From: Breoghania sp.
GTDB lineage: Bacteria > Pseudomonadota > Alphaproteobacteria > Rhizobiales > Stappiaceae
DNA: 64,000 bases
Direction: 5' to 3'
Assembly (NCBI RefSeq): GCF_963674635.1
Contig: NZ_OY771475.1
Span: 4,199,001 to 4,263,000 of the forward strand
Below the pieces are notes generated by a model. That model had not been told where the DNA came from and searched no databases. It was given only the letters and a program-made list of their open reading frames with translations. This document shows, piece by piece, positions 34,480 to 42,050 of this stretch. The first letter of the stretch is position 1; each line of letters begins with the position of its first letter. The translations under genes were made by a program, and so were the position numbers.

Positions 34480-36481
34480 GAGGCCGCTTCTCTGTCAGTT
34501 GGGCCCAGTGGGCGCTTTGCTCCGGACTGTCCACCCCCCTGCCAATGACGATCAGGAAGGGCGGCTCGGTGATGGCGCGCTCCGGCATGACGAATTCGGC
34601 ATGTCCGGGCACGAATTGCAGGATCCTGAGATCGGGATCCCCAACAAGCCGGACAACGCCCTTGATCCGTTCGACGGATTTCGGGCAATCGACCAGCAGG
34701 CGGGTCAGCACGTCGCCATCGACCGCCTCGGGCAGTTCGAGCTTCAGATATCCAAAGCCCTCGCCGAGATGGGACGCGTGATCGGAATGCGCATGCTGCT
34801 CATGATGGCCATGATCCTCATGATGGCCGTGATCGTCATGATGGTCGTGATGCTCCTGATGGTCGGGCGCGTCCTCGCATTGTCCCCCGCATTGGCCACA
34901 GCAATGGCCGTGCGCGTGTTCGTGATGCGCGTCGTGCGCCGGCTTGTCGTGCGCGTGGCCGCAACAGCAGGGCGCGTCGTCCGTGGCCACCTCCTCCGGC
35001 TCGGCAAGAAGTCGCTTGAACCCGGTTTCGAGCAGCTTCGGATTGACCCGGCCCTGGCAGGCCTCGATGACGCGGGCCTCAGGGTTCACCCTTGCAAGCT
35101 CCTCGTGGATCGCGGCGAGCGTTGCCTCGTCGGCGAGGTCGCACTTGTTGAGGATCAGCGTGTCCGCGGCGGCTATCTGACCGGCGGCGATGTCGGAGGT
35201 GGCAAGGGTTTCGTGGAAGCGGCTGGCATCGACGATGCTGACAACCGCATCGAGACGGATGAGGTGATCGAGGTCCTTCAGTTCCTCCACCATGTTGAGA
35301 GGGTTGGCGAGCCCGGTGGTCTCAAGCACGATGACATCCGGGCGGTAGCGGTCGCGCAGTGCCCGGATGGCAGGTTCGAGCGCGCCCGACAGAGTGCAGC
35401 AGACGCACCCCGCATCCACTTCGATCACGGAGTCGTCGCCTTCCAGCAGCATCGCATCGACGCCCGTTTCCCCAAGCTCGTTCTGGATCACGGTGACGAG
35501 TTCGTTGTGACCGGTGTGGTATTCGATGAACTGGTTGAGGAAGGTCGTCTTGCCCGATCCGAGAAACCCGGACAGAAGCGTCAGTCCCGGTCGGTCGTTT
35601 TCGGTTTCGGGGCGGTCGCGCACCGGCGCCATGGAAATCGGGTCCCTGCGGTAGATGTCGAGATCCGTCCCTTGGGCGCGCATGGCGGCGTCTAGCGGTA
35701 TCAATACCGGTTTGAGGCCGGAAATCGCGCCCCATATGAGGCAATCGGTGTCGCGTGAGGCATCAGGCGCGGGCAGGGTGTGGAGTGTGCCGTCGAGCCC
35801 GAGTTGATAGACGGTCGATGGGGTTTCGAAACCTGCCGTGAAGGTGGGGGCAGCCGCGGTCGCGACCCGCAATCCGGCAGCAAGGGTGGCAAGGAGATCG
35901 CGCGCCAGCGCAAAGGCGGGCAGGTTTTCATCCGCGCCGTCGGGGGGGACGAGCCAGCCGCCGCCGGGGGCGGGAATGCCTGCCTCCACCAGGACGCGAC
36001 GGTGACGTTCTCCGGTCAGGGACAGGCCTATGCCCTCACCATCTGGCGTAACGCCAACCCGCAGCCGGGCAATGGCAAAGGCGGCTTGGAGATCGTCATG
36101 GGCTGGAAAGTCGCGAAGGCGCGTCTGCGTGTCGGGGGTGCCGGCAAGGATCGCGGAATGAAGCGCGAAGTGGTCCAGCCACGGATCGTCCGCTGAGGGA
36201 AAATAGCAGATCGCGTAGTCGATGATGCGGGGCGAGCCTTCGGCATCGAGGCTTGTCGGGATCAGGCCGAAAACACCGGCGTGCTTTTCCAGGCGGCAGG
36301 TGAAGGCGCGCGGATCACTGTCGCATTGGCAAAGGCCAAGCCAGCCTTCGGTTCGGCGAAACCGGGCGTTCATGCAGGCTGCGGTCATCCAGGTTCGCGG
36401 CAGGCTCGCCAGGGCGTCCGGGGTGAGGCCGCGTGGACCCGGGGGGCCGAAAAGACGTGAGAAGGGCGAGGTGGCGGTCAT
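34466..36481 (-). CDS. CobW/COG0523 metallochaperone GTPase with a 300-residue N-terminal extension
   Basis: A 671-residue protein, about twice the usual length. Residues 1-295 are a domain I do not recognise; it begins TPDALASLPRTWMTAACMN. The CobW GTPase starts at about 298: P-loop GFLGSGKTT (305-313), metal motif GCVCC (358-362), ETTG (387-390) and NKCD (445-448). A His/Cys-rich loop at 505-571 (CCCGHAH and many DHHDDH-like units) would bind Zn, Ni or Co. The CobW C-terminal domain ends the protein. Start ATG 36481 has GGAGG upstream; the frame is open to 36556 but without signals. Cotranscribed with exbBD-tonB, it likely delivers a metal to a target made by this operon. Confidence 0.88.
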   Translation of the reverse strand: MTATSPFSRLFGPPGPRGLTPDALASLPRTWMTAACMNARFRRTEGWLGLCQCDSDPRAFTCRLEKHAGVFGLIPTSLDAEGSPRIIDYAICYFPSADDPWLDHFALHSAILAGTPDTQTRLRDFPAHDDLQAAFAIARLRVGVTPDGEGIGLSLTGERHRRVLVEAGIPAPGGGWLVPPDGADENLPAFALARDLLATLAAGLRVATAAAPTFTAGFETPSTVYQLGLDGTLHTLPAPDASRDTDCLIWGAISGLKPVLIPLDAAMRAQGTDLDIYRRDPISMAPVRDRPETENDRPGLTLLSGFLGSGKTTFLNQFIEYHTGHNELVTVIQNELGETGVDAMLLEGDDSVIEVDAGCVCCTLSGALEPAIRALRDRYRPDVIVLETTGLANPLNMVEELKDLDHLIRLDAVVSIVDASRFHETLATSDIAAGQIAAADTLILNKCDLADEATLAAIHEELARVNPEARVIEACQGRVNPKLLETGFKRLLAEPEEVATDDAPCCCGHAHDKPAHDAHHEHAHGHCCGQCGGQCEDAPDHQEHHDHHDDHGHHEDHGHHEQHAHSDHASHLGEGFGYLKLELPEAVDGDVLTRLLVDCPKSVERIKGVVRLVGDPDLRILQFVPGHAEFVMPERAITEPPFLIVIGRGVDSPEQSAHWAQLTEKRPHATH

Positions 36482-36556
36482 GGCAGGCCTCCGCAAGAGG
36501 GGGAAGGGGGGAGGGCCGCGCCCGAAGGCGCGACCCCTATCGGCAAAGGCTGGCAC

Positions 36557-37717
36557 CTAGAAGATGATGGTGTCGCCATTTCCGAGATAGTCGGGCGAGG
36601 AGGTCCGGAACCGGGCCGTGCCCTTGACCACCGGGTAGCCGGCCTCGACGAATTTCTTCGCCGTCAGGTGGCCGGTGCAGTGGTTGCAGCCGACTTTCTC
36701 GAAGTCCCACTTGCCGAGCGAAATGACGAGGTCGTCATATTTCGGGTCCCAGTCTTCGAATGGCGAGATGTGGAGCCCGCCATAGATGCCGTAGAAGCGG
36801 TCATTGTCGTATTTCAGCTTCTGATAGGCAGTGCTGGTCATTTGCAGGATGCCCTGGTGATTGCATCCGGAGATCAGAACCAGACCCTTGTCCTTCACAT
36901 TGAAGGCCAGCGAGACCTCGCCGTAGACGCGGGTGATGATGGGCACGTTGAACTTGATCGCCATCATTCCCGGGCGGATCTGGGTCAGTTCCTTTTCGAT
37001 GACCTTGAGATCGCCCTTGTAGCCGCTGTCCTTGATGTACTGCATGCCCTCCTTGTAGAAGCCGTCATGGGCGTAGGTCGGGATGGTGTTGTTGTATTTC
37101 ATGACCACCGGGAAGCCGAAGAAGTGGTCGAAGTGCTCGTGGCTCAGGATCAGGGCTTCGATCTCGTTGGCGGCAAGCATCTGGTCGATGGCTTCGCGCT
37201 TGAAGCTCTGATCCATCCACGTGTAGGACCAACCGGCGTCCAGCAGATACTTGTGCTTGGAGCCATCCAGATCCTCCACCTCGATGAGGCACGAGTAGCC
37301 GCCCGGATTGTCCGGATGTAGCGACAGCTTCTCCTGCGTGGCCCAGGCCTCTTCGAGGTCGCCGGGGATCATCTTGCGGATGGAGTTGATGCCATCCTCG
37401 TAGGATCCCTTGGCGACACCCTTGCCGTTGCCGAATGGTGGCCAGTTGATCGAGTACTGGTCGACCAGCAGGCCGCCCGCGGCGTGGATGTCGCCGACGA
37501 GATGGGCGTTGTTGAACCAGCTTGTCTCGGAGATCGACGTCACCTTGACGCTTCGGCATGCGCCGAAGTCTGCTTGCTGGCGGGTTACCTTGGGCATCCG
37601 GCTATAGGCCATGGGCGAGTAGGAATAGGCCCCCATGCCCAACAGAGCTCCGCCGATGGCCCCGGTAGCGGCGCCTTTGACGAAATCGCGCCGGGTCGGA
37701 GTGTGTTGTTCGGTCAT
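36557..37717 (-). CDS. Tat-exported metallo-beta-lactamase-fold protein (COG1237-like)
   Basis: A 386-residue protein. A twin-arginine signal TRRDFVKG (residues 8-15) and a glycine/alanine-rich segment direct folded export. The metal-binding SHEHFDHFFG lies near residue 191, ISGCNHQGIL and YGGLHISPF are further ligand regions, and CNHCTGH is near the C-terminus, all like the COG1237 branch whose members bind pterin or act as hydrolases. It is 20 bases downstream of the 11-helix membrane protein gene, and 75 bases before the CobW-like gene. It is a good candidate client for the metal supplied by that chaperone. Substrate unknown. Confidence 0.8.
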   Translation of the reverse strand: MTEQHTPTRRDFVKGAATGAIGGALLGMGAYSYSPMAYSRMPKVTRQQADFGACRSVKVTSISETSWFNNAHLVGDIHAAGGLLVDQYSINWPPFGNGKGVAKGSYEDGINSIRKMIPGDLEEAWATQEKLSLHPDNPGGYSCLIEVEDLDGSKHKYLLDAGWSYTWMDQSFKREAIDQMLAANEIEALILSHEHFDHFFGFPVVMKYNNTIPTYAHDGFYKEGMQYIKDSGYKGDLKVIEKELTQIRPGMMAIKFNVPIITRVYGEVSLAFNVKDKGLVLISGCNHQGILQMTSTAYQKLKYDNDRFYGIYGGLHISPFEDWDPKYDDLVISLGKWDFEKVGCNHCTGHLTAKKFVEAGYPVVKGTARFRTSSPDYLGNGDTIIF

Positions 37718-37737
37718 GATGATGTACCTCGCGAACC

Positions 37738-39147
37738 CTATTTGATGATCGTCACGGTCTGGCCGATCCAGGGAAGGATGGTGATGACGGCGACATAGGC
37801 GGCGACGCCACCGGCAACGCCTGCGATGAGGCCCTTGCCGAAGCTCGGCGTCCAGCGGACGTCGCGGGCAACGACTTCCTCCTGGGTTTCCTCAATCTCT
37901 TCGGCTGTCTTGGGAACGGCCTTCCAGCCCGGCCATCCGTCCATGAACCACATGTTGATCAGGAAGATGTTGATCAGCCAGATGGTCGGGATCATCGGGA
38001 ACTGCTGGGGATGGGAGAAACCCTTCTGGGTGCCCAGGAAGAGGTGCGCCGTCTTGTAGTAGACGATGTAGATGGCCGCGCCGATCGCCAGGCTGATGAC
38101 CGTGCGCAGGAAGACGTTCACCGGACGGCTGAACTTGGTCGGCCAGTTGTCGCAATAGAACGATAGGAACAGCACGCCCACGAGCCAGAAGATCGCGGTT
38201 TCGCCGACATGGAGCCAGCGCCAGTCGGGTGCCATTTCACGCCGTGTCCCGCGGATCGTTTCGCCCCAGACGAGATCCTGTGCGTAGTAGAGGAAGAAGC
38301 ACATGCACAGGGCGACGAGGATGATGCCGAAGAAGGAGGCGGTGCGACGCAGGACGTCGTTCTGGATCAGGTTGAAGGGATAGCGTTGCCAGATGCTCTC
38401 ATAGACCCACACAACCACCGTGCAGCACATGATCCAGGCGATGTGGAAGTTGCCCGAAACCGTGTTGGCGAAATTCTCCCAGTAGGGTGGCGTGATGGCG
38501 GTGTATTGCTGCCAGGGATAGAACAGGATCGCCATGTGCGAGTGCATCGTCACCAGATAGACGACCATCGACAGGAAGAAGGTGACGGTCGCGATGGTGA
38601 TGCCGCGGGCCGGCTGGGGGAGGTTCTGCCAGGGGGCGTTCTCGCAGGCGACAACCCAGCTAGGCGACAGCCATGAAGCGATGGCGGCGAACATCATGAT
38701 GGCTTCCGCCGAATACTCGATCGAGTAGAAGTCGGTGAGCCCCATCGCCATCAGGCTTTCGGAGTTGAAGTAGGCGATGCCCAGCTTGCCGAGGATCTCG
38801 ATGAAGAACCCCTTGATGAGCAGCACCATGGCCGCGACGCTGACCGCGGTCAGGACGGTTCCCTTGATCAGGGGATGTGTCTTGTTGAGCCAGGTGCGCT
38901 TGAAGGGCCAGAAGTCGAAGATATAGGCGACCCAGATAAAGAGGATCAGCAGCCACCGGCAAACCATGTAGCCGACATAGGGCGTGTACATCCGCATGAT
39001 GCCGCGCGGATCCTGGAAGACCCACCAGGTGGCATAGAAAAAGGCCCCTATAATCAGCATGTTGACAATTGCCGGGACAGGGCCTGGCCAGCGTTTGACG
39101 AGCTTGCGGCTCTCAAGGTAGCTTACGGTTCGATTGTCCACTTTCAT
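37738..39147 (-). CDS. Polytopic membrane protein of unknown family
   Basis: A 469-residue protein with about 11 hydrophobic segments, for example VNMLIIGAFFYATWWVF (28-44), RWLLILFIWVAYIFDF (63-78) and IAGVAGGVAAYVAVITIL near the C-terminus. Loops contain many tryptophan and tyrosine residues and histidines (MHSHMAI, GNFHIAWIMCC). I do not recognise a transporter signature. AGGAGGGTTGATCC precedes the ATG. The gene is followed closely by the Tat-exported hydrolase, so the two probably act together at the inner membrane. A transporter or a heme/quinone-linked membrane subunit are both possible. Confidence 0.7.
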   Translation of the reverse strand: MKVDNRTVSYLESRKLVKRWPGPVPAIVNMLIIGAFFYATWWVFQDPRGIMRMYTPYVGYMVCRWLLILFIWVAYIFDFWPFKRTWLNKTHPLIKGTVLTAVSVAAMVLLIKGFFIEILGKLGIAYFNSESLMAMGLTDFYSIEYSAEAIMMFAAIASWLSPSWVVACENAPWQNLPQPARGITIATVTFFLSMVVYLVTMHSHMAILFYPWQQYTAITPPYWENFANTVSGNFHIAWIMCCTVVVWVYESIWQRYPFNLIQNDVLRRTASFFGIILVALCMCFFLYYAQDLVWGETIRGTRREMAPDWRWLHVGETAIFWLVGVLFLSFYCDNWPTKFSRPVNVFLRTVISLAIGAAIYIVYYKTAHLFLGTQKGFSHPQQFPMIPTIWLINIFLINMWFMDGWPGWKAVPKTAEEIEETQEEVVARDVRWTPSFGKGLIAGVAGGVAAYVAVITILPWIGQTVTIIK

Positions 39148-39178
39148 GGATCAACCCTCCTATATTGTGGATTGTCCG

Positions 39179-39214
39179 GTGCGGGGGAACGACTTGCCGG
39201 TCCGGCCCCCGCAC
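39179..39214 (-). other. Intergenic stem-loop inside the cluster
   Basis: GTGCGGGGG and CCCCCGCAC form a 9-base stem with an 18-base loop between the small Tat gene and the membrane-protein gene. No T-run follows on the minus strand, so it looks like an mRNA processing or stability element that sets different levels upstream and downstream, not a terminator. Confidence 0.55.
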
Positions 39215-39235
39215 CTCTCTCTTCCTTTCAGTCTT

Positions 39236-39442
39236 TCATTCTCTCAAACTCGCGGCGCTCCCTTTTTCGGTGTGGAACAACTCGTACAGTCGTTCAGGGG
39301 CGATCGTGGCCGGATCCACACCCGCAGCCATTGCCGCGAGAAACAGACGGTCCCGATCGTCACGTTCATCCTGTTCGCTCATGCCGGACGGGTGGCCGTG
39401 ATCGGCGCCGTGACGTCCGAAGAGAAACTCGCGTCTGTTCAT
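39236..39442 (-). CDS. 68-residue twin-arginine small protein
   Basis: The protein starts MNRREFLFGR, a Tat-type motif at the very N-terminus, but no long hydrophobic stretch follows; instead there is HGADHGHPSG (three histidines) and an acidic stretch EQDERDDRD, then a helical tail. Its ATG overlaps the GntR stop codon in an ATGA, so it is translationally coupled to the regulator, which supports it as a real gene. It may be an assembly factor or a metal-binding peptide; the truncated signal argues against efficient Tat export. Function unknown. Confidence 0.6.
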   Translation of the reverse strand: MNRREFLFGRHGADHGHPSGMSEQDERDDRDRLFLAAMAAGVDPATIAPERLYELFHTEKGSAASLRE

Positions 39443-40122
39443 TGGCTCTTGCTCCTGGCACCGGGCGATGCCTTCGAGGCGAAGCCGAGCAGATCCGAGA
39501 ACGCATCCAGATAGTTGATGGCCAGCGCCCGTGCGCGTTCGCGGTCATGCTCCTTGATCGCCTGAAGAAGGCCCACGTGGATCGGGAAGAAGACATCGAT
39601 ACGGGGCTGATCCAGCCGGCCGAGTGTCGTGCGCAGTCGGTCGTTGCCATCGAGCTCGCGCAACAGGAGAGCGATATACGGATTGCCCGTGAGCTCGACG
39701 AGGATGTTTATGAAGTACATAAAGATCTGAGCCGCCAGGGTTCCGTCGCGGTGCACGAGCGCGCGGCCGAGGCGGGCCGTCAGATCCTGTAGGGCCTGCG
39801 CGGTTTCCGGCGTGCAGCGTTCGGCGGCACAAGCTGCCAGTTGTGGGGCCATGAAGCCGAGAGCTTCAAGCGCGGCAGTCGGTGAACCGTTCTTGCGCAG
39901 GGATTCCCAGGTGATGGTCGATGCGGTGCGCAGATAGCAGCCACTGCGTCCGCGGATTTCGATGTGACCGGCCGCGGCAAGTGAGATGAGTGTCTCACGG
40001 ACCGTGTTGCGGCTGACAGACAGCTGCTCGGCGAGACTGCGCTCGCTCGGTAGTCTGTCGCCTTCCTTCAGGTGCAGCGTGTCGATGACGCTCAGCAGAC
40101 TGTCGAGACACGGATGTGCCAT
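39439..40122 (-). CDS. GntR/FadR-type transcriptional regulator heading the metal/redox cluster
   Basis: A 227-residue regulator. The winged HTH is at residues 10-70 (GDRLPSERSLAEQLSVSRNTVRE in two runs, typical GntR), followed by an all-helical FadR/FCD domain (SLRKNGSPTAALEALGF to the end) that usually binds a carboxylic acid or metal ligand. The ATG at 40122 has a perfect AGGAGG upstream; the frame is open to 40230 without signals. A palindrome TGGTCCAACCA lies 15 bases before the start, suggesting autorepression. It leads the genes down to 32934. Confidence 0.9.
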   Translation of the reverse strand: MAHPCLDSLLSVIDTLHLKEGDRLPSERSLAEQLSVSRNTVRETLISLAAAGHIEIRGRSGCYLRTASTITWESLRKNGSPTAALEALGFMAPQLAACAAERCTPETAQALQDLTARLGRALVHRDGTLAAQIFMYFINILVELTGNPYIALLLRELDGNDRLRTTLGRLDQPRIDVFFPIHVGLLQAIKEHDRERARALAINYLDAFSDLLGFASKASPGARSKSQ

Positions 40123-40136
40123 CGCTGTCGCCCTCC

Positions 40137-40147
40137 TGGTCCAACCA
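40137..40147. promoter_or_regulatory. GntR operator candidate, copy 1
   Basis: TGGT-CCA-ACCA is a perfect 4-base inverted repeat of the FadR-subfamily type (TGGT-N3-ACCA). It touches the ribosome site of the GntR gene. The same 11 bases occur at 41837-41847. Confidence 0.65.
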
Positions 40148-40473
40148 ATTTCCCGATGATCGGGGCCGTGCCGGGCTTGTTTATTAACGGCTAGACCATG
40201 GATTGCGCGTGCCGCAACGTTGAATTGCAAACTGGTCGGGCCAGTTCAAACGCAAAATTCAACTTTAGGGGGGGAGGTAGCGTAAGGCGCGGATATATAA
40301 GGATTAATCCCAAGTAGTTCCTGCGCATCCAATGTTGGACCAGATTGTCGCAGAGCCGGTTCTCGACAACCGGAATGCCCCAAATCATGCCCTGACGGAA
40401 AAGCCGCTGCCGTTGCAACAAAGGCCCGTTGCGCCATTCGTGCGGGCTTGCCCGGTTGCGCGAGGCTTGTCGA
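40148..40473. other. Promoter region of the GntR-led cluster
   Basis: No gene. It is more AT-rich than its surroundings around 40245-40320. It holds AACTGG-TCGGG-CCAGTT (40230-40246) and a degenerate operator ATGTTGGACCA (40332-40342), which on the minus strand matches the 11-base site at 9 positions. Confidence 0.55.
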
Positions 40474-41763
40474 TCAGTGCGGGGTCGTCTGTTGGGTCAG
40501 GTCTCCGACAATGCGCGACAGGTGAGGCCAGATGCTCTCGGCCAGCACGAGATAGGGCAGGACATCATCGGGCGCGAAGGCATTGGGGGCTGTCGAACAG
40601 AAGATCATGACGTCGCGCAGCACCTGTTCGTAATAGAAGGGCACGGCGCAATAGGAGCGGATGCCGCGCGGAATGAACAACGCCCAGTCGATCGGCTTGA
40701 TGCTCTTTGAGGTGTCGGAGACGATCAGGTGGTCGAGATTGTAGAGATCGATATTTTCTGCGATCGAGCCGACATAGGAGTGGGTGTGGTGCTCGTGCAG
40801 ATCGTGGAAGGGCGCTCCGACGCCGGTAACCACCACCTGGCCCCGCGATATGAAGATCTGCGACAGAAGCGCGGCGTCGACCCGGCCCGTTTCCGGCTGA
40901 CAATCCATGATGACGTTCAACAGATCATCCAGGCTGGCGGCGACGGCGAGGCGACGTTCGCATTCCTTTGGCAGAGCCGGGCGCCGGTAGGCGTCGGCGG
41001 GAGGGGCTTGGACGCGGGGCGTCAGCGAGAACCACAGGAGATGTCGGCCGTCGCGATCATAGGCGCGCACGCGGGCGGTGCAGGTCAGCGTGTCGCCGGT
41101 CGTGGTGCGGATTTCGACAAGCCCATTCCAGCTCAGATCGAAGAGCAGACGCTCATAGATGTCGCGCAAGTAGGTTTCCGTGTTGGCGCCCAGGAGTTCA
41201 TCCAGCGAGATGCTCCTGCCGCCCGGATCTATCGCGAGGCGTTTTCGGGCCGCACCATTGGTGGCCACCACCTCGCGGCTGCCGACGTGAACCATGAAGA
41301 CGGGATTGGAAAACAGCTCCAGATGTTCCGCCAGTCCCGCATGCGATCCGCGCCTGAGAATGGCATCGGCGAGCGAGGTGCAATCGGCAAGGAGCCCGAC
41401 ATAGCAGAAGCTTCTTTCCGGATCAGGCGAGCCCAGAATGTAAAGCCAGCGCATGACGCCGTCTCGCCCGCGTGCGCGCAGGATCTCCGACACCGGCTGG
41501 TTCTGGTGCAATCGCTTCTGGAAGCGCTCGAAGACGGATCGGTCGTCTGCGGCAAGCATCTTTGCCGCGACTGCCGCGTCTTGAAGAAGCTGGCCGACCC
41601 CGTCCTCAAGGCCGGGAATGACGTGATCGTTGAGGAAGTCGATCTCGTTCTTGACGAGATCCGCGCGCCAGATCACCGCCGGCATGGGGGTGTCGCCCTG
41701 CGACGAGAAGCTCTGCAACAGAAAATCGAAGGTGGAGTCGTTGATATGGGACGGCTTGTCCAT
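40474..41763 (-). CDS. PAS/GAF-like sensor protein without an output domain
   Basis: A 429-residue soluble protein. Residues 25-140 and 145-255 look like two PAS folds (SNPVFMVHVGSREVVATNGAARKRL is a typical PAS start, in two runs), with a GAF-like end (LIVSDTSKSIKPIDWALFIPRGIRSYCAVPFYY in parts). There is no kinase, GGDEF or HTH domain, so it must act through a partner. GAGGGGA precedes the ATG. It lies upstream of the GntR gene on the same strand and is divergent from the FG-GAP gene, with a GntR-type operator between them. Confidence 0.7.
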   Translation of the reverse strand: MDKPSHINDSTFDFLLQSFSSQGDTPMPAVIWRADLVKNEIDFLNDHVIPGLEDGVGQLLQDAAVAAKMLAADDRSVFERFQKRLHQNQPVSEILRARGRDGVMRWLYILGSPDPERSFCYVGLLADCTSLADAILRRGSHAGLAEHLELFSNPVFMVHVGSREVVATNGAARKRLAIDPGGRSISLDELLGANTETYLRDIYERLLFDLSWNGLVEIRTTTGDTLTCTARVRAYDRDGRHLLWFSLTPRVQAPPADAYRRPALPKECERRLAVAASLDDLLNVIMDCQPETGRVDAALLSQIFISRGQVVVTGVGAPFHDLHEHHTHSYVGSIAENIDLYNLDHLIVSDTSKSIKPIDWALFIPRGIRSYCAVPFYYEQVLRDVMIFCSTAPNAFAPDDVLPYLVLAESIWPHLSRIVGDLTQQTTPH

Positions 41764-41836
41764 GTCGGGTCCCCTCGCACTGGCGTGGTTTCTATGTCGG
41801 ATTGGCGGCGCCGGCTGTCAACTTGGAGATGTGCGG

Positions 41837-41847
41837 TGGTCCAACCA
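41837..41847. promoter_or_regulatory. GntR operator candidate, copy 2
   Basis: An identical TGGTCCAACCA, in the 287-base divergent region between the sensor gene (start 41763) and the FG-GAP gene (start 42051). Confidence 0.6.
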
Positions 41848-42050
41848 GAGCACGAAACCTTGGCCGTTACGGTGGCGAAAAGCGGAGTGTCCGGCGCGCG
41901 CGCGGCGCGGCAAGAGCAAAGGGGCACAGCCGCCGTGCTCAGGTGGTGAAGGGCAGTTGAAACGTTTGTTCAGTTGACGGGCGATCACTTCATTGCCGAG
42001 TATGCGCGCGGCGCCCTTCCGGATCTGGCGCTGTCCGCAAGGGGGGAGTA

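Noticed and set aside
34768..34966. Repetitive block that looks like a short tandem repeat or CRISPR
   Set aside because: It is codon repetition of a histidine/aspartate/cysteine-rich loop in the CobW protein, in frame and without equal spacers.
33500..35695. 731-codon plus-strand frame opposite exbD, exbB and the CobW gene
   Set aside because: It crosses three real genes in antisense, and its repetitive methionine/valine run is simply the antisense of the histidine-rich loop.
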